DNA from: Zanthoxylum bungeanum
Lineage: Eukaryota; Streptophyta; Magnoliopsida; Sapindales; Rutaceae
NCBI GenBank assembly: GCA_019454045.1
Contig: SKCR01018444.1
Location: 243,279-307,278 of the forward strand
Direction of reading: 5' to 3'
Length of the DNA: 64,000 bases
Shown here: positions 23,969-33,222 of the stretch, piece after piece
Layout: the number at the start of each line of letters is the position of its first letter
Numbering within the stretch: the first letter of the stretch is position 1
The notes under the pieces: generated by a model
Seen by the model: only the letters and a program-made list of their open reading frames with translations
The model's database searches: none
Told to the model about the DNA's origin: nothing
Made by a program: the position numbers and the translations under genes

Positions 23969-25885
23969 TGATGAGTGGTAAATCTATCACTATTTCTCAC
24001 TCATTTAACCTAATATTTTGTATAGTTTCTTGAGTTTTGTGAACGTTTTGATGTGTTTTATGTTATTTTGCAGATAAATAAAGTTGGGAAAGCATTGGAA
24101 GCAATTTGGGGCAAAAATAGAGAAAAAATGACAAAAGGGCAATTCGGTAATTTGGCCGCGTCGCGACGCCAGGACCCTACGCATCGCGATGTCTAACGTG
24201 CGCGGACATGCTAACGTGCACCGTGACACGTGTTATCATCACAGAAGATCAGCTAAAATTCGCCGTCTGCCACGTGTTGAAATCTCATTGGACCAAAGCA
24301 AGCGCGTGCCACGTGTCGAGTTGTCATTGGACCGAATCACCGGCGAATCACATGCTTCCACGTGTTAATCTCTCATTGGACCAATCATAAACGCGTGCCA
24401 CGTGTCAGATGATCATTGGACCGAAAGCTCAGCCAATCACCGTGTGCCACGTGTCGTCTTCTCATTGCACCACCTTTGCCGTGTGACACGTGTCATCACC
24501 AGATTCTACCGACAATGCCCGTGGTCAAAAGCCGCGTTGATTGAAAACACGTGCTGGCGTCGCGACGCCAAGCACTTCAGCGTCGCAACTCCAGAAGCCG
24601 AAACTGCCTATAAATTCAGCTCATCTTCACTTCATTTGGTGTGCTTTCCTTGGGAGCTTTTCCATGTTTTTAGAGGATTGCATCTAGTTTTATATATATA
24701 AATAATATTTTTATTTATGTATTTTAATTTTCAGTAGTAATAATAATAGTAGATCTTCTTCTTCTCATTTCTTTTATGTTTTGTAGTTAATTTTCCACTG
24801 GGGAAGGGTGAAGCTTTTATTATTTTAATTTAGATTAATATCCCTTAATTATAATATAGAAATTATAATTCAAATTAAAAAGATTACCGCCTTAATGGCT
24901 GGTTTTATTTATTTGACATAAAGTGGCACCGCCTATATGGCCGGTCTTTAGCTGACAGATAATTACCGCCTATATGGTTGGTTTATTGACAAATAATAAT
25001 ACCGCCTTTATGGCTGGTCGGACTTAATTAAAATCTAATTTAATGAGGATACCGCCTTTATGGCTGGTCGGTAATATCACGATTAATTTTTATATTATAA
25101 TAAGGGAGATGTCTAATTTATAAATAGTAAAAGTGGATCCCCAACCCCAGTATTTTATTTTTATTCTAGGGAAGTGATGAAACACAATATCCACACTTAA
25201 TAATTGATTTTCTTTTTATTGGTAGTTCTTTAGTTTGTTTATTGAGTCTTAAGCTTAATGCTTCTTGTTGTCTGATCACCAATAAGATTGATTTGGTAAA
25301 CTTAAAATGAACTAGACATAGGGATTTTAAGTTTCAGCCTTAGATTCAATAGCCCACGATCTTCCTTGAGGATAGATAACCCTTTAATATATTTCCTTAC
25401 AGGATAGACATATACCTGTCGGGCGGGGTAGCCATAATTGGAACTTAATCTTAATGAATCCAGGTAATTTGGTTGACATAGACATATGGTTCAATTGGGT
25501 TATACTGGGTATTTACGTCTGACCATCGACAGAGGCTTTTGCATATTTTCGTGTTCCAGGTTAACAAATTAATTTATTACACATAAATAAGAGAATCAAT
25601 TCATCTTTATAATAATATTGTGTGGAGTCACGACCCTATATCCTTGAGTCTTTTATTTTATTTTCCTTAGTATTTTCTTTTGAGTCTGTTTTTATTTTAT
25701 TTTGCAAAACCACATTCAACCAACCAAAAGCAATCAATTCCCTCTCCCTATAATTAGATACCTGTAAATAAATATTATCAATAATTAATAACAACAGTAG
25801 GAATTAAGTCCTCGTGAGATCGATATTTTTATACTACTTGAACGATACGTGCGCTTGCGTTATACGTGTGTGTTTACACCGGTCA
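23969..25885 (+). mobile_element. Solo LTR of an Athila-type gypsy element with 5-bp target duplication
   Basis: A 1,917-bp LTR from TGATGAGTGGTAAATC to TACACCGGTCA, matching 27205-29329 in reverse. AGTGT flanks it at 23964-23968 and 25886-25890. No primer site follows, so it is a solo LTR. Inside are eight CACGTG boxes (24227-24553), GTCGCGACGC words near 24165 and 24557, and five copies of an ACCGCC...GGCTGGT module (24888-25075). The ORF-like stretch at 24208-24701 is this repeat array, not a gene. Confidence 0.93.
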
Positions 25886-26589
25886 AGTGTTCGAAAGTTA
25901 TTAGATCAACTGGAAGAATATCTGAGAAGGAAAGGAATCTTACTTAGGTCTACTCGGTATTTTACTCTTATTCGGACTTGCTATATTCTATTTCTTTATC
26001 CCAAGTTCTGGTGTCTTCCATATTATCTCACTCTGTGTCTTTGATTCTTACTACTATAGGTTTTGGCATTTCCTTATCTATATGTTTCCGTACCTCTATC
26101 TTCATTTGCTTCTGATTGCTTAGATATCCTCATTTTATCTTTTACTTCTCTTTCTAACTCTTTCTATTTTACTGGGTGGGTACTCTTGGAACTTAACTAT
26201 CTCTTTCTATCTCTTTATCTTGCTTCATCTTTGACTGTCTAAACATTTATACATTATTTCTTGCTTTCTTATAGCTTTCCTATCCTATTCACTGGGGTAA
26301 CTTATCTTAGATCATTACTGTTTAATTTCATAGCTCGTTCTGGACTTCTAGTAATAAACTAGGGTAACTACAGGAGAACTCTTAACTTGGATCTAAAGCA
26401 TCGTTGTTCTCGTAAGGAATACTATTCGATTAGTCTAGGAAGACTTACTAACCTGTCTATAGAACTCTGAGGATATACTCGAGGATCGGATACTGGAGAG
26501 GTAGTTCCTTGCATAGGAGCATCCCAGACATACTACATATACAAAACCCCAACACTCTACAAAATCCAGTCACTGACTCCTTGGACCAT

Positions 26590-26601
26590 GCTCTGATACC
26601 A
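26590..26601 (-). other. Primer binding site, gypsy G1
   Basis: Reads TGGTATCAGAGC on the minus strand, four bases from an LTR end (GGGGATGTTACA) at 26606. Chromoviruses also use initiator-Met tRNA, which fits the G1 assignment. Confidence 0.85.
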
Positions 26602-26605
26602 TCTT

Positions 26606-27204
26606 TGTAACATCCCCAAATCCGGGAGATGTTTCCGGCATGGGATAAACTCGTACTAACCCCATATCCTCTGAATTTCTAACAACTGCTAATCTCATTC
26701 TATTTACAATCTCATGCATGGGACCAAAGCCCAACTCATCAAAATAAAAATATAACTCACTACTTATTATTATACTCTTAAAACAAATGCAACCTACAAC
26801 TTTGTTGAGAACCCTTATACTTATAACAACGATTGATACAAGCTATTAACTAATGCATGACTTTACTATACTCTTGACTGACTCGAACTAGTGGACTCCA
26901 ACCCTAGGGACTGCATCAGTATCCGTCCTCCCGAGCTCGTCCTCCCAGAATACCTGCAACCATAGAAAACTGGATATGGGTGGGTTAGATCGTCGAACGA
27001 TCTAAGTGAGTGGATGAAAAACTGAAAAACTGATATAAAAGCTTTAAATTTGAAAACCAAAGTTTCAAAAATAACTTTATATGAAAACTCTTTTCTGAAA
27101 ACTGCGTATGAAATCTCTTTATAAAACTCATCTTTCTGAAAACTGCTTTTGAAGCTTTGGTTTCTGAAAACTATTTTTAAATCTGATTTCTAAAAGTTGT
27201 GTAC
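26606..27204 (-). mobile_element. Gypsy G1 5' LTR, 3' portion
   Basis: About 600 bp next to the G1 primer site, ending in TGTTACA on the minus strand. It stops at 27204 where an Athila-type LTR begins. The 5' portion of what may be the same LTR is at 33223-33957, on the other side of the LOG-carrying element. No gene inside. Confidence 0.65.
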
Positions 27205-29329
27205 TGACTGGCGTAAATACACACGTATAACGCAAGCGCACGTATCGTTCAAGTAGTATAAAAATATCGATCCCACGAGGACTTAATTCCTACTGTTGTT
27301 ATTAATTATTGATACTATTTATTTACAAATATCTAATTAAGGGAGAAGAGAATGATTGCTTGATTGTAGATTTGCTAAATAAATAAATAAATAAAAAGAC
27401 AAAAGAAAATACTAAGGAAAAAGACACAAAGATCTAGGGTTGTGAATCTTTCTAATATCTTTTAAAAGATGAAGTGATTATTTTATGTTTGTGTAATAAA
27501 TCGGTTTACTAACCTGGAACACGAAATTATGCGAAAGCCTCTGTCGATGGTCAGACGCAAATACCCAATTTAACCTAATTGAACCATATATCTATATCAA
27601 CCAAATTATCTGGATTCATTAAGTTTAAGTTTCAATTATGGCTACCCCCGCCCGATAGGTATATGTCTATGCTGTAAGGAAATCTATTAAAGGGTTATCT
27701 ATCCTTAAGGAAGATCGTGGGCTATTAAGTCTAAGGCTGAAACCTAAAATCCCTATGTCTAGTTCATTTTAGATTTACCAGTTCAATCTTATTGGTGATC
27801 AGACAACAAGAAGCATTAAGCTTAAAACTTAATAAGTAAACCTTTAAATTACCCAAACTATAAAATAACCCCTTATAAACCAGTGATATTAGAATTCATC
27901 ACAACCCCAGGTAACTAACACATAACTAGGGCTAGTAAAAACTTAAAAGTAAAAGACATAAATTAAAAATGTTGAAAAGTAAAATACATAAAGTACTGAA
28001 AAGTAAAATAAAATAAAATGCTAAGGTAAAAGGATCAACTTTTACTATTTACTATTTAGATATCTCCCTTAATATAATATATTAACTTGTGATTATTTTA
28101 CCAACCAGCTATATAGGCGGTAACCTGATTAAGTCAAATTAAGTCCAACCAGCTATAAAGGCGGAACCAAAATAAACCTGCCATATAGGCGGTAAGAAAA
28201 TTTAATTACCAACCGACCAATCTGGCGGTATCCTTGATTAGTCAGGTTTAAACTAGATTAAAATGAATTACCAACCGACCAATCTAGCGGTATCCCTTTT
28301 AAGTCAATATTTTAAATAGTGAATATATTATATTTAAGGGAGATTAATCTAAATAGTAACAGTAAAAGAATTACCTTTCACCTTAGCTGGGGAAGTTACC
28401 TCCTCATGGTGAATAGTAAAAACTGTAAAAAGTAAGAAAGTAAATTACTATTATTACAGAACGTAATTAAAATTAATTACAAAACTAAAAACTAAAAAAA
28501 ACTAGATAGAAAACTCTCTATTTACATCAGAGAATTCAGAAAGAATGGTACATTTGAAACTGAAACATCGAGCTGAATTTATAGGCCTCGGTAGGCTCTG
28601 GCCGTCACGCCAAGGCCTTTGGCGTCGCTACGCCAGCTTCTTTTGACGTGGCATGCTGAGAGCTTGACACATGGCGATTCTGGATAAGGAGATAAGGCGA
28701 CACGTGGCAAGGCGGTTGAGAGCTCAATTATTGTGACACGTGGCGGCTTCTGATTGGTCGACTCAGATTCTTATCCGCCACGTGTCAGATAGGGATAAGT
28801 GAGTCAATGATTGATGCTGACGTGGCACTGACATGGCGCTGACGTGGCGACACGTGGTGAAAGTGACTGTCGGCACCATAGAATTGTGACACGTGGCACG
28901 CTGTGATTGGTTGCTGATGACGTGGCAGTTTAACTCGGTCAACTAGTGATGTGGACGATGATGTGGCTGACAGGTGGAGTGATACGTGGCAAGGGCACCG
29001 TAGGATGATGACACGTGGCACGGCGCATGTTAGCAGATCCGCTGTTATGGTGACACGTGGCACGGCGCACGTTAGCAAAGTCAAATTTTTCTCAGATTCT
29101 GACACGTGGACCCGGCGCACGTTAGGCATCGCAACGCTGATGGTCTGGGCGTCGCGACGCAACAAATTACCAAAATGCCATTTTCGTCCAATTTTCACTG
29201 TTTTGGCCCAAATCACCTCCAGAGTGTCCTGAAAATTTATTTATCTACAAAATATTCACAAAACTCAAGAAACTATACAAAATATTAGGTTAAATGAGTG
29301 GGAATTAGTGATAGATTTACCACTAATCA
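27205..29329 (-). mobile_element. 3' LTR of the LOG-carrying Athila-type element (minus copy)
   Basis: A 2,125-bp LTR starting TGATTAGTGGTAAATC at 29329 and ending GCCAGTCA at 27205 on the minus strand. It matches the solo LTR at 23969-25885 and the 5' LTR at 62553-64000. It holds eight CACGTG boxes at 28701-29108 and the ATAGGCGG modules at 28110-28300. Directly upstream lies the purine tract of the element. Confidence 0.9.
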
Positions 29330-29341
29330 CACCCCCAAACC
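29330..29341 (-). other. Polypurine tract next to the 3' LTR
   Basis: GGTTTGGGGGTG on the minus strand, directly before the LTR start TGATTAGTGG. The same 12 bases recur at 30551-30562. Confidence 0.85.
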
Positions 29342-30645
29342 TAACATTTTGCTAGTCCTCGAGCAAAACACAAAATAAAATAACATAATAAAATTTAACT
29401 AAGCCACTTTCGTAGGGATCACAATTGCATTTAGCATATGCAACAAGACTTTAAACCCCTAGGTGTCCCCAGTGGACGAGTTGTAGTCTCGTGAGGGTTT
29501 ACATCAATGATACCCACAAACATTTTACAAAAGTAAAAAGGTAGTGAAACTAATGCACACAAAAGCAAAAAGACAAAAGAAAAGAAAATAAAGAAGTTAA
29601 TGACTAATAAGGTGAAACTTCTACTGGAAGTTACTAGTTGTTTTTTTTTCTTTCTAAATTACTGTATAAGTGAATTCTCCGATTATATTTACCATTCTCT
29701 ATATACACAGCCAACAAAATATTAAACAACTCATTTTTTCCCACAACAGTCATAAGTGCAGTTGATAAGAGAGTAATATTTTTGTCCTAAAGTTTTATCA
29801 GAATTCACACCTTTTTATAGCAATGGAATAATTTTTCTGATTTTTCTGATTTTTTTTCTTTGATTTTTTTTTTGATTTTATCTTTTATTTATATACAATA
29901 TCTTCTGTCTATGTAGCGAGCTTTGGGTCGGTGGCTCCCAAACTAGTTGGCTTTAGGGCACCAGGTGATAAGACACCCCTAAGGACTTAATTACTCAGAC
30001 TTCAGATATATATATATTTTGCAGCATCTTTGATCCATGTAGCGAGCTTTGGGTCAGTGACTCCCAAACCAGTTGGCTTTAGGGCACTAGGTGTTAAAAC
30101 ACCCTTACAGACTTAATAACTCGGATCTCAGATTTTTTTTTACTCCATTACTTTTTGAGATGCTTCCTCCAATTAAACTAGAGCACTGAACATTCCAAAC
30201 TTTTCAATTACAGTTCATGTCCGTATGTTACTATGCATATTGATAATATCTGCCAACTGAGCATATGAAGATCTATTTTAGTCCGTTTTATGGAGAATTT
30301 ACAAAATAAATAATTTAAAATGAAATAAACAAAAACTAACTTGTTTCAAAAATGGTTTGAGATACGTCTTAGGAGTGAAAACTCCTTACTCATCTATCTC
30401 TTACCAATTTCACCTTTTTAGTCAAAATAAAAACACAAAAACGCAAAATATTTTTGTAATTTTTGAAAAAATTTCAAATTTTTTTGTATTTTTCGAAAAA
30501 TTTTGGACTAAGAATAACATAATAAAAACAAGTTACTATTAACTAATCCCCACCCCCAAACCTAAATGAGACATTATCCCCAATGTCTTAAACAGTAAAA
30601 GAAAAGTTTAGAAGGTAGTACCTGGTTAGCTGAAATATAGAAAAA
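29342..30645 (-). other. 3' non-coding region of the LOG-carrying element
   Basis: About 1.3 kb between the LOG stop codon and the purine tract, with no gene. It contains a second purine tract (30551-30562), an inverted repeat at 30570-30587, and a roughly 96-bp direct repeat (29911-30006 and 30037-30132) with the shared words TGTAGCGAGCTTTGGGTC and AGTTGGCTTTAGGGCA. The 30170-30270 part matches, in reverse, 40155-40255 of the plus-strand LOG-carrying element. Confidence 0.75.
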
Positions 30646-31298
30646 TTACCGATTAAGATCTATGTCCAATTTACGCTTCTTACCACGATCGCTATCTGAC
30701 CAATTCAACTTGGAAAGAATGGGGTCGAGTTTTGGTTCAAAGGCTAGGATTTGGTCAATTAATTCTTCGGCCTTTGTAGCAATTAGGAAAATATCTTGAA
30801 CAAATTTCGTGACGAACTCATGTCTTTTGGCTTCCGCAAGAAATACAAACAGAAAATCGAAGAAATGCTCAATGTTAAGTAACCCAATAGGCTTCTGATG
30901 AATGTTTAAGTGCGCCCATGATGCTACTGTGAACATTTCTTCAAACGTTCCCAGCCCTCCTGGTAATGCAATAAAAGCATCCGAAGTATTGATCATTTCA
31001 TGGATTTGTTCAGACATACCTGATACAATGAGTTCATCTCCACTTGTTGGTCCAATTAATTGTTAGTCTGCCAAAGGTTTTGGAATGATTCCCAAAACAT
31101 GACCGCCACCTTCCTGAATGGCTTTTCAAATGCTTCCCATCATTCCAAGATTGCCACCGCCATATACTAGGTGCATATTTTCTCTGCTAGGACTCTCCCC
31201 AATTCCTTTGCAGCCTTAATGAATTCTGGTTTATTACCAGAATTGGATCCACAGAAAACACAAATTCACTTGACTCGCTGCTATGAAGTTGCTTCCAT
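30646..31298 (-). pseudogene. LOG-like cytokinin riboside 5'-monophosphate phosphoribohydrolase, captured in a retroelement
   Basis: LOG enzymes release active cytokinin bases from their ribotides. Reading from ATG at 31298: early stops at codons 6 and 11, then ICVFCGSNSGNKPEFIKAAK, LGRVLAEK, a frameshift, HLVYGGGNLGMMGSI, a stop, HVLGIIPKPLAD, a stop, then an open 123-codon frame (31017-30646) with DAFIALPGGLGTFEEMFTVA and SWAHLNIHQKPIGLLN. PGGxGTxEE is the signature of the family. The RK pair usually seen about 16 residues before PGG is not apparent; the segment reads MSEQIHEM. The tail ends in DRGKKRKLDIDLNR. There are no introns, although plant LOG genes usually have several, so a cDNA origin is likely. 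It sits between the gag-like ORF and the 3' LTR. Confidence 0.9.
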
Positions 31299-32088
31299 TT
31301 TCTTTCTCTTATTTGAATGTATATCTAATGTGTCGAAGAAAGAAATGTAGAGCTGAATTTATAGAACCTGAAAATGGGTGAGTAATAGTAGCACTAGTAC
31401 TTGCCAAATGACAATTATTAGATGAACGTTAAAATAAATCATGAAAATTTAAAAAATTTAGATCTTGTCGGTGAAAATAAAGGAAATAAAAACAGAAAAG
31501 CAAATCAAAGCAATTATTAAGGCAACGGAATTGTGTACGCAATACGCCACTAGCTTAGTATAAATTCATAATGATGCGTCTCAAGAATTAATTCCTTACT
31601 CCGCCATCACAAATGAATTAGCTCTATCCTTTGTGATTGCCAAACACCATTCCTTCTTTCTTAAAATGCTCCGTTTGTGCTTTTCCCTACAAAAATAACA
31701 CGCAAAATTAAAAACTCTACAACATGTATACATAAAATATGAAAACGGAAATTACAACAAATTGCATGGGTTGCCTCCCTGCTAGCGCTAAATTTTTCTT
31801 TTTCAGCCAGACGTGACTGAAATCTATCTGTCAAGGAGGTTTCAGCATCGTTTTAGATGTTCGATTAAAGAAAATCTCGTGAGTGTTGCTTTTGAAGGGT
31901 CTCTTCCAACGGTAAATGGGCAAAAAATATTATGTCTTATTCAGTGCTTGTGCCACCTTTTTAATTTTTGTTGGTGCAGTGGTTCTTGAAAAGAAAGAAA
32001 TAAAATCAGGAGGTCTCGTATGGTACTTGACTTTGAATGAAAGTTCCATTCTATAAAGCTTATGGGTGATATCTTTGATTAGTACTCC
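31299..32088 (-). other. Spacer between gag-like ORFs and the LOG-like frame
   Basis: No intact ORF. On the minus strand, 31795-31770 reads GCGCTAGCAGGGAGGCAACC, a conserved stretch that in Athila-lineage elements follows the polyprotein. Just upstream, broken frames continue the acidic ORF of 32349-32089. The stretch 31320-31700 is AT-rich and I recognise nothing in it. Confidence 0.55.
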
Positions 32089-32349
32089 CTAAAACAGTGA
32101 TGTTTCTTTTGAATGCTCTAGATCTTTAATAAGTTCAGACATTTGCTCCTCCATTTGCTCTGCTTCTTGCTCCACCTTTTCTACACAGATGAATTTTAAA
32201 ATTTCCTCGTTCAATTCTTCATTTTTCATCTGTGAAATGCATGCTCCATAAGTATCAAAGTGAGGATGTAAAGATGTTTCTAACATTAGGTCTTCATCCT
32301 CTGATATGACTAGAATGGATGGTTCAGGTAGATCTTCATCAAACATCAT
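32089..32349 (-). pseudogene. Acidic 86-codon frame, continuation of the gag-like ORF
   Basis: An acidic frame (MMFDEDLPEPSILVISEDED) ending in a glutamate-rich coiled-coil-like stretch. It lies 22 bases past the stop of the gag-like ORF and is probably its continuation after a frame break. No known domain is recognised. Confidence 0.5.
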
Positions 32350-32370
32350 GGTGAAGCATGCTCCAAGATC

Positions 32371-33084
32371 TTAATTTTGAGTATTAAAAGTTTGATCCTC
32401 CGTTGTTGGTGCAGTTGGTACAAATAGATCAGTTTCATCCTCATCAGAATCTGAATAATAAAAGTCAAATAGAGACTTTGCTGGTTTGGGCTCCTGAACT
32501 GATACCTCTGGTTGTTGATACTGCTCAGCCTCCTCCTCTGTTAAGGTGTCATTTTGGATCTCTGGGTACTCGAAGGCTTTGTCAGTTTCATCTGATAATT
32601 CTTCTTGAGGTAATTGCCTCGTTTGATCTGTCAGTCTCTGAATGAATTCTGATTGTCTCTGAATACTTTCAAATTGATTCTGGCATGTTTCAAGCATTGT
32701 ATCCAACTTTTCATCTTGTTTCTTGACCCAATCTTTGAGCATGTCATTCATCTGATCTTCCTCTGATGGTTCTGATTGTTGATGAAGATCGTAGGTAGAT
32801 GGTGGATAAGATGGAAAATATGATGGTTCTTCGTACCTTGAATGATTCTGATAATTCTGCCACTCTGAAAAGTATATGCATTGATCGCTCGGGTGGTTAC
32901 CATCACATATTACACATCTCCCTATTTCGTTCTGTTGAGCAAATGTAGAATTGCATGGTTCTGACATCCAGTGATAGTTGTTGGGTTGGACAACAGGCCT
33001 CAGAAAACCAGACTGTTGCTCCCAGATTTGGGGTGTATCTTCTAGTAAAGCTTGTGATCTCTCAATCTCCCAATAATGTTCCAT
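32371..33084 (-). CDS. Gag-like protein of the LOG-carrying element (zinc knuckle, coiled coil)
   Basis: A 237-codon open frame starting about 100 bases inside the primer site. Near residues 58-70 it has CVICDGNHPSDQC, close to the variant CX2CX3HX4C knuckle of Athila-lineage gag proteins. A Tyr/Pro-rich stretch follows, then a glutamine- and glutamate-rich region likely to form a coiled coil (about residues 110-170), then an acidic end (YYSDSDEDETDLF). The N-terminal capsid part seen at 62420-61971 is absent. No protease, RT or integrase follows, so this element appears non-autonomous. The frame is intact, unlike its neighbours, but whether it is expressed is unknown. Confidence 0.7.
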   Translation of the reverse strand: MEHYWEIERSQALLEDTPQIWEQQSGFLRPVVQPNNYHWMSEPCNSTFAQQNEIGRCVICDGNHPSDQCIYFSEWQNYQNHSRYEEPSYFPSYPPSTYDLHQQSEPSEEDQMNDMLKDWVKKQDEKLDTMLETCQNQFESIQRQSEFIQRLTDQTRQLPQEELSDETDKAFEYPEIQNDTLTEEEAEQYQQPEVSVQEPKPAKSLFDFYYSDSDEDETDLFVPTAPTTEDQTFNTQN

Positions 33085-33222
33085 TTTTTAATCACCCGAA
33101 AATAAAAGAAAGAAATAAAAATTACAGATAAAAATAAAGAAAATTAGATACAAGTAAATTAATAACTCAAGAAAAATAAGTCGCCGACAACAATTTCTTA
33201 ATCGGTTAGCTGAAATATAGAA
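33085..33222 (-). other. Leader and decayed primer site of the LOG-carrying element
   Basis: The stretch 33110-33200 matches 62445-62545, the leader of the Athila-type element at the right edge, including TTAGATACAAGTAA. At 33178-33195 the minus strand has a decayed form of the CGTTGCCGGGGACTTAG primer-site region. No 5' LTR follows; gypsy G1 LTR sequence begins at about 33223. Confidence 0.65.

Larger units (their letters stand above)
18716..26589 (-). mobile_element. Gypsy G1 internal region, heavily decayed and split by two solo LTRs
   Basis: The stretch between G1 purine tract and primer site, minus strand. It is interrupted by a copia A solo LTR (19227-21318) and an Athila-type solo LTR (23964-25890). 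The remaining pieces (18716-19226, 21319-23963, 25891-26589) contain no ORF with a recognisable gag or pol motif on either strand. The plus strand is rich in CTT/TCT words. An 82-codon minus-strand frame at 18960-18712 ends next to the purine tract and could be the pol C-terminus, but I cannot match it. Gypsy identity rests on LTR, purine tract and primer site, not on protein. Confidence 0.55.

Noticed and set aside
24210..24560. Possible CRISPR-like array because of regularly spaced similar units
   Set aside because: Eukaryotic LTR context with known target duplication; units diverge and spacers are similar to each other, unlike CRISPR.
24208..24701. Two overlapping plus-strand ORFs of 60 and 99 codons
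   Set aside because: They translate the CACGTG-TCATTGGACC repeat array of an LTR; the repeating peptide (CHVSSCHWTES-like) is a by-product of the repeats.
28785..29232. ORFs of 143 and 93 codons on opposite strands
   Set aside because: Both fall in the box-rich U3 part of the Athila-type LTR and are open because the repeats lack stops.
30357..30542. 61-codon Phe/Lys-rich plus-strand ORF
   Set aside because: Low-complexity TTTTTGAAAAA stretches in the 3' non-coding region of a retroelement.
30646..31298. LOG as an independent host gene or ordinary processed pseudogene
   Set aside because: No introns, no poly-A tail, no target duplication at its borders, and a second diverged copy occupies the same place in another Athila-type element.
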